A stretch of 64,000 bases of DNA from Archaeoglobaceae archaeon (GCA_015520485.1 WAPX01000044.1:1-64000); one strand, 5' to 3'; positions 27,083 to 37,097 are shown, counted from the first letter of the stretch. A program made the numbers and translations. Notes: generated from the letters alone by a model not told the origin.

Positions 27083-28138
27083 TTGAAAAAGCTCATATTG
27101 TTCACCCTGCTTGTAACTCTGACAGCAATCGGATGTGTCTCTCACAAAACTGAGCAAACGGGTTACGCAAAGCTGTTTTCTGTTGAGAAGAATTGCAGTG
27201 GGTACACCATACTCAGAGACACTGCTGGAAGGAGAATAGTGCTGTTCAGAAATAAAAAGCCGGATGTTCGGGGAGCTCTTTTCGTCAGGGTGCCCGTGAA
27301 GAGAGTGGACATCCTTTCAACCGGAGTAGTTTCTTACCTCGAAGCCTTAAATGCAACAAGTGCGTTAGCTGGCGTGCCAGCGACTGACAGGTGGTACTAC
27401 AGAAACGTAGAGGAGGGTTTAAAGAACGGTAGGATAAAGGAGATCGGTACGGCAAACAACCCGAACTACGAGGAGATACTCGCTTTAAAACCGGACGTCG
27501 TTTTCATTCCGGCTAAATTCGTCAGCAAAAGCGTCGTTGAAAAATTCAAATCGCTGGGTATTCCTTACGTTTCATGCGGTTACTGGCTCGAAAAAACGCC
27601 TCTGGGAAAGGTAGAGTGGATAAAGTTTTTTGGCTACTTTTTTGATAAAGAGAGCACAGCTAACAGGTACTTTGAATCCGTAAAAAGCAGAATTCTGAAT
27701 GTTGAGAAAAAAGCGAGAGGACTGAAAAAAGTAAAGGTCGTTTACGCACTCATACTGAACGGTAAGGTACTTGTACCCGGAAATCAGAACTATCATGCAA
27801 AACTCGTTTACATGGCTGGTGGAGATTACGCATTCAGCAGCTTGAATTCAACAGGCTACGTGCCCGTGAGTAAAGAACAGCTAATTGAGAAGACCGAAAA
27901 CGCTGACGTTTTCATAGCCATATACATGGGATTTCCACTTAAAAGCGTAAGCGACATAGTCAAACAGATTCCAGCACTTGCAAAAACAAAGCCGTTCAGA
28001 AACGACAGGGTTTACGCTATGCAGCCCTGGATATGGCAGCACAGCTGTGAGGAGGATAAAGTTATTGAGGATGTTGCTGCGATACTGCATCCAGATGCAT
28101 TCCACCACAGACTGATAATGTTTAAAAAATTATCTTAG
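27083..28138 (+). CDS. Iron/cobalamin-type ABC transporter substrate-binding lipoprotein (orphan)
   Basis: The product has about 351 residues. A signal peptide with lipobox LTAIGC at about residues 14-19 gives a membrane-tethered extracellular protein. The type III solute-binding fold is seen in RVPVKRVDILSTGVVSYLEAL, the EEILALKPDVVFIPAKF block and VYMAGGDYAF. These are typical of proteins binding ferric siderophores, metals or cobalamin. AGGAGGTG ends seven bases before TTG 27083, which I take as the start instead of the GTG at 27074 inside it. No permease or ATPase is adjacent. The end overlaps the convergent DUF460 gene by nine bases. Confidence 0.87.
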   Translation: MKKLILFTLLVTLTAIGCVSHKTEQTGYAKLFSVEKNCSGYTILRDTAGRRIVLFRNKKPDVRGALFVRVPVKRVDILSTGVVSYLEALNATSALAGVPATDRWYYRNVEEGLKNGRIKEIGTANNPNYEEILALKPDVVFIPAKFVSKSVVEKFKSLGIPYVSCGYWLEKTPLGKVEWIKFFGYFFDKESTANRYFESVKSRILNVEKKARGLKKVKVVYALILNGKVLVPGNQNYHAKLVYMAGGDYAFSSLNSTGYVPVSKEQLIEKTENADVFIAIYMGFPLKSVSDIVKQIPALAKTKPFRNDRVYAMQPWIWQHSCEEDKVIEDVAAILHPDAFHHRLIMFKKLS

Positions 28139-30034
28139 ATTTTTAAATCTATTTTGATATTCGATAATTAATTTTTCAAAACGTTCGAGCTTCCTCTTTT
28201 TCATCTCGTCGATTTTTTCTGAATAAACGCTCTCGAACTCCTGCACGTTTATCATTGCAAAGTCGTCTGCAACCTTCAATTCCAGCTCGCTTTCACCTAT
28301 AACAGGTACTTCCTCGCTCTCAAAAACGCTAAGAGCTGTATGAGCCATTTTCTCAGGGTTTGCTATTACTGCCTTAACTCCCTTCGAACACAGGTATTCG
28401 GCCTGAGCCTTTCCACCACCCGCAGCATTCTGTATGTAGATTACGTCTCCCTCGTTTATGCCCACAGATCTTTCGAGCTCGTCTATGCAGTCTCTCGTGA
28501 ACTTTTTAAGAACCTTTACACTCTTCCACCCGCTGAATTCGAGCATTCTCATCAGCTTTAAAACATCTATTCTCTTTCTCAGCGTTTCTATTGTTTCGTC
28601 TCTCTTTTTCAGGGTCTTTCTCAACTCTTTCAGCTCGCTTTCGAGACTCTTCACGTAGTTTTCTCTCCTTATTTTCATGTGCTCTTCTCTTGATATGGCG
28701 AGTATCCTGTTCCTAAGCCTCTCAACTTCCTCTTTAAGCTCTTCTACCTGCTTCCTCAAAATCCTGTTCTCTTTCTCAAGCTCCTCTAAAGCTTTTCTCA
28801 CCTTTTCGTCCGCGTTTGCAGGTTTCTGCGTCTTCTCCTTTCTCTTTTTCTTCTCCTGTTCTTTTTCGGGTAATCTTTCGATGAGCTCTTTTAAAGTCAG
28901 ACCTCTTATTATGCCAGCCTTCACAGCATCTACATCCACTCCCGGAGGTATCCTCTTCTCCACGTTCATGAGCTTGTTTTTGTGGGAGTTGTAAGCGTCT
29001 ATTGCAGCGGAAAGAGCATCTCTCTCGTGATCGTTGGATATCTTCTGCTTGAACGGAGCTACGAGGTACTTCTTCTTCTCAACGCTCATGTCTCCCCTGG
29101 GCAGGTGAAGTATCGAGTTAAAGCTGGCTCTGAGCTTGCTGACGAATTCTGGCGGGTTGCACTTGTCCGTTGCTATTACCGTTGGCTTGCCGAAGGACAA
29201 GATGTACTCCACGACTTCCGCAGAACTCCAGTTTTTCCTGCTTTTAACGCCAAGTAGCTTTCCGTTGAGATCGAGAACGGCTATAGCTGTCGTGGTGCCG
29301 GGATCGACTCCGACTATTGTGTGGGTTGTTTGCTTTGAAAGAGGTATGTACTCAATCCTGTCCTTTTCTACGGCTTCAACCCTGACCTGAATGTTCCCGG
29401 TTTTGAATGAGGAAATTGGTACGCTCTTTTTCGGGGCGTTTACGGTTATGATGCCTTTGGATATCCCACCAAACCCGTGTCTGACTTCTTCCTCGTACTC
29501 GAAACCTTTTTCGTCCAGAATCTCCTTTATCTCGTTGTAAACTCTTCTCACTTCCTCGTGCACCTTTCTTCTGTACCTGTTCTGACTCCAGCCTCCCTTT
29601 CCGAGGCTTCTGTTTCTCGAGACTGTTATTGTCGTCTTATCGGAGAACACCGAAACTTCCTCGCCAACACCAAAACTTGCGAGTATTGCACAGGCTTTGG
29701 CTTCGTCGATTGGATTTCTTATGTCTATTTTGAGCCCAAACCTCTTTGCAAGGGATGGCAGGGATGCCTTACCGGCTACCTGAACGAGCTTAACTTCTGG
29801 AATTTTTCTCAGAAAGAGCGTAAGCTCTTCCTTTGAAGAGAAAAGCTCGAAGGTGTTATCGAGGGCGATGATTTCTGGAGAGTACGATTTGACGAATCTG
29901 AAAAGTTTCGCTCTCGACAACTCTTTGAATTCGAGATCCTCGCCCTCGCTTCTGAGGACGTAAAGAGCATACTTTGGTCTCCTCCTTCCGTGGAGTGAAC
30001 CTTTCACGATATCTATACCAAAGATGCAGACCAT
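28130..30034 (-). CDS. DUF460 protein, RNase H-fold nuclease-like with coiled coil
   Basis: The 634-residue protein has two parts. The N-terminal region (about 1-370) holds duplicated RNase H/RuvC-type units: IFGIDIVKGS opens the first, and TIVGVDPGTTTAIAVLDLNGKLLG starts the second. DKTTITVSRNRSLGKGGWS lies between them, and DHERDALSAAIDAY supplies late acidic residues. The second part has a long coiled coil (about 400-530) and a C-terminal domain with SEYLCSKGVKAVIA-like phosphatase/toprim-like strands (AEYLCSKGVKAVIANPEK). This matches archaeal DUF460 (COG2433), predicted nucleases of unknown role. Single gene, next to tRNA-Ser on the opposite strand. Confidence 0.88.
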   Translation of the reverse strand: MVCIFGIDIVKGSLHGRRRPKYALYVLRSEGEDLEFKELSRAKLFRFVKSYSPEIIALDNTFELFSSKEELTLFLRKIPEVKLVQVAGKASLPSLAKRFGLKIDIRNPIDEAKACAILASFGVGEEVSVFSDKTTITVSRNRSLGKGGWSQNRYRRKVHEEVRRVYNEIKEILDEKGFEYEEEVRHGFGGISKGIITVNAPKKSVPISSFKTGNIQVRVEAVEKDRIEYIPLSKQTTHTIVGVDPGTTTAIAVLDLNGKLLGVKSRKNWSSAEVVEYILSFGKPTVIATDKCNPPEFVSKLRASFNSILHLPRGDMSVEKKKYLVAPFKQKISNDHERDALSAAIDAYNSHKNKLMNVEKRIPPGVDVDAVKAGIIRGLTLKELIERLPEKEQEKKKRKEKTQKPANADEKVRKALEELEKENRILRKQVEELKEEVERLRNRILAISREEHMKIRRENYVKSLESELKELRKTLKKRDETIETLRKRIDVLKLMRMLEFSGWKSVKVLKKFTRDCIDELERSVGINEGDVIYIQNAAGGGKAQAEYLCSKGVKAVIANPEKMAHTALSVFESEEVPVIGESELELKVADDFAMINVQEFESVYSEKIDEMKKRKLERFEKLIIEYQNRFKNLR

Positions 30035-30194
30035 TTTTCGATACCTGCACTTTCGGGTTAATTTTGCTTTTGGTTTTTTATTTGGTTCTCTGTTTTTTCA
30101 TTTGCTGATTTACGTTACCTGCTCTGCACAATTTCGCTGAACGGTTTAAGATAAGCTTAATATAGCGCTGAACACACTTAACCACAGTAGTATT

Positions 30195-30276
30195 GCCGGG
30201 GTTGCAGAGAGGTACTGCGCCAGCCTTGAGAGCTGGTGCCCGAAAGGGCTCCTGGGTTCAAATCCCAGCCCCGGCG
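30195..30276 (+). tRNA. tRNA-Ser (TGA anticodon)
   Basis: This is a class II tRNA. Acceptor GCCGGGG pairs with CCCCGGC, and anticodon stem CCAGC/GCTGG closes CTTGAGA (anticodon TGA, codon UCA). The long variable arm GCCCGAAAGGGC, T arm CTGGGTTCAAATCCCAG and discriminator G are all normal for archaeal tRNA-Ser. A TATA-like AAGCTTAATATAG is about 40 bases upstream. The IS remnant begins about 440 bases downstream. Confidence 0.95.
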
Positions 30277-30717
30277 TGTTTTTTGTTTGGTCTGCATTTG
30301 TTCATGTTTTGCCTGTATTTAGTCGGTTCAGTTGCTGATTAAAGCATAGCTGGTTTTCAGAAACCTGATGCCTGTCTCAATACGTGTTTAAGCTTTTAGT
30401 TGAGTGGCCTGAACATTTCATCCGGTTCAACAACAGGCTTTTCTACTCTGATCTCCTTTCTCAGATCTTTTTTAGAGAATTCTCTACATGCTATTACAGT
30501 AGTCTGAGAAATCTTAAAAATCCTACTTAGCCAGTCTAATCCCTACTCCTTACTTCACAACCGCCCTGATAACGATTTCCTTGAATTCTTCTGGATAATT
30601 CCTCGGCTTGATAGGATTTAAAACAAATGTCCTTCCGCACTCTTGCATTTGTATCTTTGCCTTTTCTCCCCAGATTTCGTGTAATAATATCCCATCTTCA
30701 CAGCTTCCATCGACTTG
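30277..30717. other. Intergenic stretch upstream of the IS remnant
   Basis: I see no intact gene. Frames are closed by frequent stops on both strands. It may contain part of the left flank or left end of the IS remnant that follows, but I could not define a terminal inverted repeat or a target duplication. Confidence 0.4.
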
Positions 30718-31250
30718 CAATGGACTGCGTTAGGTCTACAAACTTTGGAGGAAAAGGTATAGAGTTAAAGATATTAGTTTTATTATACTTCTTCGGTCTT
30801 TCTTCAGAAACAAGTCAATTCCTTTGAGGAGATAAGTCACGAATCGGTCGGAATCTAATCACAGACTCAAGAAAGTCTTAAAACAGCCAAAAAAGAAGGT
30901 TAATAACAATAGACGAAACAAAAATCAGGCTTGAGAAGAGACAGATCTTTGTATGGGCTGCTGTAGACGTTGATACAAAGAAGTGCTTAACCATGGGCTT
31001 CTGAAAGCAGAGGAAGCTTTGAAGCTTACGTTTTGAGAGAAGTTTTAAGCACGAAAACAGGCCAGAAGTTGTTGTTGATAGAGGATTCTTATAAATGGGC
31101 TCTGAAAAGATTAGGATTAAAATACAGGCATGTAGAAAGTTTCTTTTCGAGGTTTAAGGGGGCGAAGAGGTTCTGGAATCGATTTCCTTAAAAGTTCTTT
31201 TGAGTGCAGAGCTGGTTAGAGAGTTTTGTGGCTTTCTATAACTGGAGGTT
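30718..31250 (+). mobile_element. Decayed IS6-like DDE transposase gene (copy 1)
   Basis: Pieces in different frames rebuild a DDE transposase of the archaeal IS6/IS240-like kind. The pieces are an N-terminal helix-turn-helix part (GIELKILVLLYFFGLSSETSQFL, here cut by a stop), then TIDETKIRLEKRQIFVWAAV with the first Asp, DVDTKKCL, and FLREVLSTKTGQKLLL. The series ends with WALKRLGLKYRHV, then VESFFSRFKG and RFWNRFP close to the catalytic Glu. Stops and frameshifts occur in every segment, and about 20 residues near the second Asp are altered, so it is dead. The last 150 bases are about 85 percent identical by eye to the second remnant at 50027-50175. Confidence 0.8.
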
Positions 31251-31392
31251 GTTATCCTGACACCTCTATCTGCTGACGGTTTCTGATTGTTTTAAAGTTT
31301 TAAAGACCTTATAACAACAAACTATATATATTTGCCTATTTAACAGCTGTCGTGATAGAAAGAACACATCTTCACTGCCAGGAGGCTACTTC

Positions 31393-31962
31393 ATGAACGG
31401 GTTTATTCTCATAATTCTGGCGGTTGCAGCAGTAATAGCCATTTTTGCGATAACCGCGCTAATTTACTACAACAGGTTTCAGCAGTTAAGAAACGGAGCA
31501 GAGGCAACGCTCAGCCAGATAAAGGTTGCTCTGAAGAAGAGGCTTGACATGCTTACGGAGTTACTCGAATCCGTTCAGAGTTATGCAAGATTCGAGAGGG
31601 ACACTCTCGAAAGCATTACGAGGATGAGAACAGAGGTCATGAAGGTTTCATCGCCTGAAGACATCCAGAAAATAGACAGGGAATCGAGACAGATTCTGGG
31701 GAACATACTCGTTGCTGTTGAGAACTACCCCGACCTGAAGGCATCTCAAACAGTTCAAAAGCTGATGGACGCTGTTAGAGAGGTGGAAGACGAGATTGCG
31801 AGACAGAGGTACACGTACAACAACATAGTTCAGGAATTCAACACGAAAATGGACACTGTTCCATCAAACATGATAGCGGCCATGCTCGGATACAGAAAAA
31901 TGAGCTATCTTGAATTCGAGGAGGAGATTGCGAGGAGGCCAGAGCTAAGGTGGAGTGTATGA
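31393..31962 (+). CDS. LemA family membrane protein
   Basis: The 189-residue protein has one N-terminal transmembrane helix ([21 protein letters not shown]). A helical bundle follows with the LemA pattern: [74 protein letters not shown] and [16 protein letters not shown]-like end. LemA proteins often pair with TPM or DUF2207 proteins, as here, and may serve in envelope maintenance; the function is unknown. An AGGAGG site stands eight bases before the ATG, and a CTATATATATTT box at 31320 is the promoter. It overlaps the next gene by four bases. Confidence 0.92.
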   Translation: MNGFILIILAVAAVIAIFAITALIYYNRFQQLRNGAEATLSQIKVALKKRLDMLTELLESVQSYARFERDTLESITRMRTEVMKVSSPEDIQKIDRESRQILGNILVAVENYPDLKASQTVQKLMDAVREVEDEIARQRYTYNNIVQEFNTKMDTVPSNMIAAMLGYRKMSYLEFEEEIARRPELRWSV

Positions 31963-33722
31963 GTGAGCTCAGAGATCTCGTTAAGCTAATCGCTCTGGTC
32001 ACAGCCATCGGTTTTTTGGGGCTGGGTTTGTTTCACGTCATTAACTCCATTCAGTATCAGGGAGATTTAACTGTCAGTTATACAGCCAACATAACTTTTT
32101 CAAAGGTTCTGCTCCTTCAGGAGTCCTACGTCTATCACGTTAGCACTTACAAGTACAGAATGCTCTACAGGTTCTGGAGAGCACCCTTAACCTTTAACAG
32201 AACTGACTTTCCGTGCATAGTTCTGAAGAATATTGGTGGAGATAAAGGGGGCGTACTGTTCGCTAAGGACTACCGCGGCCGTATATACGTTTCAAATCCC
32301 ATTGCTTTCATGATTGTTAGGAGATTGGCCAAAAGAAACTGGCTGGGTATTGTTTGTTATCGGTATTTGAAGTACAGATGGTTTTTTAACACAGGAAATC
32401 ACAGGTTGAACGCTTTCTACGAGGTATATCCACCAATTCAGACAGATGGCAGATACGACCACGTAAACCTGAAGCTCGCAGACAGGCATGTGCCGTACAC
32501 TTCAGTTAAAATCTACATTCACGATCCCGACCATTCCATTTTAAAGATCTATCCCCACATGAAAGAGTTTAAGTTCAGGAGGATTAAAAACGGCTGGCTG
32601 ATAGAAGGCAGATCTCCTGTTGACGGTCTGGTCGAGGTGGAGTTCGTATTAAAGCATGGAGCAGTTGAAGGGTTTTATCATCACGTTTCAGACGTTTTGC
32701 ATTTAACTGAAAGTGCAAACTCCATGTACTACTTTGAGAGAAGTCTTGTCAAACCACTCGAAATGGCGTGCATAGCTTTAATCCTAGGATTTCCTGCAAT
32801 TGTTCTGCTTGTTTACAGCAGGTATGGCAGGGAAAAACAGTTTGTCGTTCCCGAATTCCTCAACTACGTTCCGAACCCGGAGAGGAAGCCATGGGAGGTT
32901 AACGTGGTTTTTGCTGGAGATGCTATGAGCGGAAATGCAAACGCGTTTTTCTCAACTCTTCTGGACCTGTACAGGAGAGGTGCAGTGGATTTAGAGCCTT
33001 ATGAAGATAAAGGTTTTGTTCTAAAAAGGAGAGAGATGAGAATAAAGATACTGGACAGGAGTAAGTTTGATGAGAAAGATGTCTATGAAAGCAAGGTTCT
33101 GAAGTTCCTCGAGAAGTATTCGGAAAATGGTGTTTTTGATACGAAACCGGGCAATCTTGGAATCAGAATTAGCGTGAAGAGCGATTTGAGAAAACTCTTG
33201 GTCTTGAGAAATCCGAGCATTTCCAGACAATTCGTTGAAACAAAAGGAAAAAAGATTTTTTACGTTCTAAATGCTATATCTTTCGTTCTGGCCATCTCAG
33301 TGATTTTAATCTACGGTAGAGAGCTGGAACTTCGACCAGTAATTCTGGCAGTAACTCTAGTACTTCAGTCTGGGTACTGTGCTCAAACACACTCACAGCT
33401 TTTTGGGAAGTGGAAAAATGATTTTTACAGGGAAAAACTCGAGTGGGACTCCTTCAAAAAGTTTCTGTCAGATATGGCAATGATAAAAAAGTACGCTCCA
33501 GAAGATGTAAAGGTGTGGAAGGACTGGCTCGTTTACGGAACGGCTCTGGGAGCGGGTGATAAAGTTGTGAATGCGATGAAAAGTCTGAACATAGAGATTC
33601 CGGAAGTTAGAATTTACAGTTGCTATCACGACTTTGTCTCCACGTACTGCACATCCACGAAATCTTCCGGTGGATTCGGTGCTGGAGGTGGGTTTGGAGG
33701 AGGAGGGGCCGGAGGTGTGTGA
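31959..33722 (+). CDS. DUF2207 membrane protein with glycine-rich C-terminus
   Basis: The product has about 587 residues. An N-terminal transmembrane helix is followed by an extracytoplasmic beta-rich domain (about 30-265). A second helix ([21 protein letters not shown], near 275) leads to a cytosolic part with [40 protein letters not shown], the hallmark winged-helix-like unit of DUF2207. Another TM pair follows near 435-465. The tail [16 protein letters not shown] is typical of this family. It starts at ATG 31959, overlapping lemA by four bases. LemA plus DUF2207 is a known recurrent pair of unknown function. Confidence 0.88.
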   Translation: MSELRDLVKLIALVTAIGFLGLGLFHVINSIQYQGDLTVSYTANITFSKVLLLQESYVYHVSTYKYRMLYRFWRAPLTFNRTDFPCIVLKNIGGDKGGVLFAKDYRGRIYVSNPIAFMIVRRLAKRNWLGIVCYRYLKYRWFFNTGNHRLNAFYEVYPPIQTDGRYDHVNLKLADRHVPYTSVKIYIHDPDHSILKIYPHMKEFKFRRIKNGWLIEGRSPVDGLVEVEFVLKHGAVEGFYHHVSDVLHLTESANSMYYFERSLVKPLEMACIALILGFPAIVLLVYSRYGREKQFVVPEFLNYVPNPERKPWEVNVVFAGDAMSGNANAFFSTLLDLYRRGAVDLEPYEDKGFVLKRREMRIKILDRSKFDEKDVYESKVLKFLEKYSENGVFDTKPGNLGIRISVKSDLRKLLVLRNPSISRQFVETKGKKIFYVLNAISFVLAISVILIYGRELELRPVILAVTLVLQSGYCAQTHSQLFGKWKNDFYREKLEWDSFKKFLSDMAMIKKYAPEDVKVWKDWLVYGTALGAGDKVVNAMKSLNIEIPEVRIYSCYHDFVSTYCTSTKSSGGFGAGGGFGGGGAGGV

Positions 33723-33922
33723 GATAATTCTTGAGACTGCATTCAGAAGCCACTTGTAACTTCTGCGCTGATTAAAAGGAGTTCCAAGAATCCGCTCCAG
33801 AACTTTTGCGTTCTTTTTTTATTCCACTCTTAACGGCGTTTCCACGGTTAACACAGCAAACCAACACCTTTTATACTTCACTTCTGTTTTGTATAGCGAA
33901 CAGCGTTGTAAAGGTGAATGCC

Positions 33923-35870
33923 GTGAACAGGGATGGACTTGTGGTGGCTGTGGGGAGAAGAATATCGAGATTAAGGGGGGAAAGAGGGATCACTCTATCA
34001 GGCTTGGCTGAAATTGCTGGAATTTCAAAATCAACACTGTTTGCGATAGAATCTGGAGAATCAAATCCCACAATATCCACGCTGTGGGCGATAGCGGATG
34101 CCCTGAACGTTCCATTCGAAGAACTCCTTCCTGAAGGATTCAGGGAGGTCGACGAATCCGGAATAGTTGTTCGCCTTATCGAACAATCAGAGGAGATTCC
34201 GAAAATTGAAGTTTACAGGATGACTCTGAGTTCAAACAGCATAAGGAAGGCCAACCCGCATCAAAAGGGCGTGATTGAGAGAGTTTTTTGTCGTAAGTGG
34301 CAGCGTGTTAACTGATCCAATGTCCTCTCCCAAGCTCCTGAAAGCCGGAGAAGAGCTGGAGTTCAGGGCTGATGTACCCCACGTATACATGGCTGTGAGC
34401 GAAGGAGCGACGGCAATAATTACGATAAAGTATCCATTGCCTGAGGACTTTCACCTGTGCGATATTACAGGAATATTTCCAGAAAACAACACTGAATGGA
34501 ATGAGCTGAAAACTCTGTTGAGCAGACTGGGTAAAGAAGTGCTTTCAGGAATTCCAGCATTCAGAATCGAACTTCGCGGAAGTTACGGAAAAGGTGACCT
34601 GAAAAAACTGAGAGGTGTCGTTTATTCTCTAAAAACAAAAAACCTGAAGTTTCATTTAATTGAAGACGGCGAGCGGGTGCTGATATACATGTTTAACGTC
34701 TTTCCGGGAACTTTCAGCAGGTTTGATGATATCAATCCAAACGGAAAATTTCAAGAAGCGGTAAAAATTCTTAAACTTTCCAGCAGACGGAAGTTATCGG
34801 AAAATGAGTTTAAGCACCTTCAAAATCTAACAGATAGTCCGTCTTTACTGCTGAGCGTTCTGGCATCAGAAGCACTTCTGATCCATTCACGTCCTGCCAT
34901 ACCCGGTACGATTCTCAGGCTGTACGAAAAGGAGCTGAAGGACGTAAAGTTATTCCAAAATCAAAAAACATCGCTTAAAGACGTTAATGTCCACCTATAC
35001 GGCGTTTTCGAACTTCTTCGCCCCGGTTACGCCCGTCAGGTATTGTTTACCGCTTACGTCATCGGAAAATACTTTGGAAATGAAAGAATCCGAGCCCTTG
35101 GTGTGACATTCTCAGACCACAACCTGAAGATGTTAACTGAGCTGGTACCCAACCTCGATTTTCTGCGCGTGGGAAACGGTTATGAAGCGATGAAAGACCT
35201 CAAAGACGATTTTGAAGAACCTGACTCTGACGTTCCTGAAGACATCCTTAAATTCGATTACGGTAAAAGTGTGCCGCTGATAATTTCTGTTGACACCTTT
35301 CACCGGATGGATATCCTGCCCTTCTTAGAGAGATCGTACGATTTGCTTGAAAACGGCGGCACTCTTATCGTTTCCGACGAGTTCGTCTTACCTTACCGCG
35401 ATCGTCAGGAAAGGGCAAGGAACACTGCAATCCACCACGCTAAGTACATGCTGGAAACCCTAATTGAAATACCGGGAAATATCAGTCTGACAGATGAAGA
35501 GAAAAAGCTCGTCAAACTTTTATCAACGAATACGCCTCTGATTTCGTATCTCGCGGAGGCCGGAGAAATCAGAACTGCTGTGGGTTATGCGTTTCAGCTC
35601 CACAGAGATCCAAGCATGCCTCCAAGAATGTCTCATCCACTTGTGTTCTACTACCCGCTTCGGTGTTTTGAACTATCAGCAATGGTTGCAGATGTTGATT
35701 ACAGCGTTAGAAATTACAGCGTTAAAAGAAAAACGTATCCTGAAATGTTTAAACTGCTTGTAGAAGAATCTGGATTTTCTTTACTGCACCACGCAAGGGT
35801 ATACGCCACTGAAGGAAATGGCAATATGGACGCTGGAAAGCACGTTTTTGTTTTCAAAAAGGAGGGTTAA
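33923..35870 (+). CDS. XRE-cupin regulator with methyltransferase-like C-terminus, interrupted by a one-base frameshift
   Basis: Three parts are visible. First is an XRE helix-turn-helix (about 1-65: LRGERGITLSGLAEIAGISKSTLFAIESGESNPTISTLWAIADAL). A cupin domain (about 85-175) follows, and then a large C-terminal region resembling class I methyltransferases. That region has VPLIISVDTFHRMDILPFLERSYDLLENGGTLIVSDEF like the post-motif II segment. The frame breaks inside the cupin: GVIERVF reads into CRKWQRVN and a stop at 34315. In the +1 frame, VVSGSVLTDPMSSPKLLKAG continues it. A run of six T at 34284-34289 where five are needed explains it. Start GTG 33923 has GGTGAA upstream. It is followed two bases later by azlC. 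Confidence 0.75.
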
Positions 35871-35872
35871 AA

Positions 35873-36526
35873 GTGTTCAGGAAAGGTCTTGCTTCCAGTC
35901 TTCCAATAGCCATTGGTTACTTTCCGGTAGCTGTAACTTTTGGTTTGAGTGCAGCAGCATTAGGATTTAGCAGAGTTGATACACTTCTCGCATCACTGCT
36001 GATATTTGCAGGAGCGAGTCAGTTTGCACTCATCTCCCTTATATCCTGCCCTCTGGATGCAGTCGTAATTCCGGTATTCCTGAATTTAAGACATATAGTT
36101 TATAGCTGTATAATATCTCAAAAATTTGAAATAAAAAGACCGTACATAACAGCATTTGGATTGACTGACGAAGTTTTTGCCACATCTCTGAAAGCTCCCA
36201 AGAATGAAAGGTTTATCTGGGGGCTGGAAACCGGAGCATACCTGTCATGGGTATTGGGGACACTGGTGGGGGTTCTCGGTGGCACGGTCTTACTGTCTGA
36301 AAAAATTTTAACTCCCTCTCTTGTGTTTGCGCTTACAGCGCTGTTCCTCGTACTCTTAATTCCAAATTTTAAAGGATATCACGCATTATCTGCTTTAATC
36401 GGAGGAACCATTGCTCTGGTGTTTCAGTACCTCGGGCAAGCTTCAACGGGAATTCTGCTTGCAGGAATTTTAAGCCCGATAGCAGTTCTGAAACTCAAAG
36501 GCAGGGATAAAAAGGTGGTAAAGTGA
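35873..36526 (+). CDS. azlC: AzlC family branched-chain amino acid exporter subunit
   Basis: The 217-residue membrane protein starts with the AzlC signature GLASSLPIAIGYFPVAVTFGLSAAALGFS. FAGASQFALISLI, LNLRHIVYS and the GLTDEVFA segment follow, with five or six hydrophobic spans. AzlC and AzlD form a two-part exporter shown in Bacillus to affect branched-chain amino acid analogue resistance. The GTG start has GGAGG eight bases before. It is coupled to the XRE-cupin gene upstream and overlaps azlD by four bases. Substrate in this organism is unknown. Confidence 0.93.
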   Translation: MFRKGLASSLPIAIGYFPVAVTFGLSAAALGFSRVDTLLASLLIFAGASQFALISLISCPLDAVVIPVFLNLRHIVYSCIISQKFEIKRPYITAFGLTDEVFATSLKAPKNERFIWGLETGAYLSWVLGTLVGVLGGTVLLSEKILTPSLVFALTALFLVLLIPNFKGYHALSALIGGTIALVFQYLGQASTGILLAGILSPIAVLKLKGRDKKVVK

Positions 36527-36864
36527 TAGAGCACGACGTGGTGATATTACTGGTTGCGGCAGGGACGTATCTATCGAGATATTTACCGGTACGCTTTAAC
36601 GAGAAATTCAGGGAGCTTAAAGGCTTTGACGAGTTCCTGACGTATTCATCAACAGCCCTGATATCTGCGCTTTTCGTAACGTCGTTCGTATCCTTTCCGG
36701 TTGATTTGAGAAACACGGGTATAGGTATTGTGGCATTAGCTTTCGTCTATGCGTCCTACAGAAAATGGGAAAATCTGGGATTTTCTGTATTAACTGGAGT
36801 TGCCGTGCATTTGGCATTATCTTTAGCCTGTATTTCATTACTATTTATGAAAACAATCTTATGA
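36523..36864 (+). CDS. azlD: AzlD family branched-chain amino acid exporter subunit
   Basis: The 113-residue protein has four hydrophobic helices. AGTYLSRYLPVRF at the start and the EFLTYSSTALISALFVTSFV block fit the AzlD family. It overlaps azlC by four bases with GTG as start and GGTGG just ahead. Together with azlC it forms a small exporter. The two bases between regulator and azlC suggest that the upstream cupin protein controls export in response to an amino acid. Confidence 0.9.
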   Translation: MIEHDVVILLVAAGTYLSRYLPVRFNEKFRELKGFDEFLTYSSTALISALFVTSFVSFPVDLRNTGIGIVALAFVYASYRKWENLGFSVLTGVAVHLALSLACISLLFMKTIL

Positions 36865-36963
36865 AAAATCAATTTAAAAATTACCAACACAACTCGGAAG
36901 GTATCAAGATTGACACCCCAGTAATATATAGAATGCCACAAAACAAAAATAAAAACCAAAATA

Positions 36964-36971
36964 TTTAAATA
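36964..36971 (+). promoter_or_regulatory. TATA box of the aromatic operon
   Basis: TTTAAATA inside AAAATATTTAAATACA is a near-consensus archaeal TATA box. Its centre lies 25 to 26 bases ahead of the ATG at 36993, which is the normal distance to the transcription start. The transcript should therefore begin at or within a few bases of that ATG. Confidence 0.75.
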
Positions 36972-36992
36972 CACCCGGGCAAACCCTCTGTA

Positions 36993-37097
36993 ATGGCTCT
37001 CACCCACGCTGCGGGAACAAACACCGGAACAGGTGCGGGGAGAGCCGGGGCTCTCTATTATGGCTTTAGCTGGAGCTTTTGCTATTTTAGCTTCTAA
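36993..37097 (+). CDS. Aromatic-rich leader peptide of the aromatic amino acid operon
   Basis: The open frame encodes 34 residues: M-A-L-T-H-A-A-G, a Gly/Ala/Thr-rich middle, then ALYYGFSWSFCYFSF and a TAA stop. Eight of the last 13 residues are aromatic (Tyr 22, 23, 31; Phe 25, 29, 32, 34; Trp 27), so all three end products of the downstream pathway are represented. No folded protein of this kind is known to me. The TATA box spacing predicts that the mRNA begins at this AUG, so it would be translated leaderless. The stop lies 52 bases before the ATG of the ADH synthase gene. I read it as a regulatory peptide whose codons sense charged tRNA-Tyr, -Phe and -Trp, as in bacterial phe, trp and his leaders. 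Translation is not proven. Confidence 0.8.
   Translation: MALTHAAGTNTGTGAGRAGALYYGFSWSFCYFSF

Noticed and set aside
28130-30034. DUF460 protein as a transposase (RuvC-like fold)
   Set aside because: The sequence matches the conserved archaeal DUF460 family. It is intact and has no terminal repeats.
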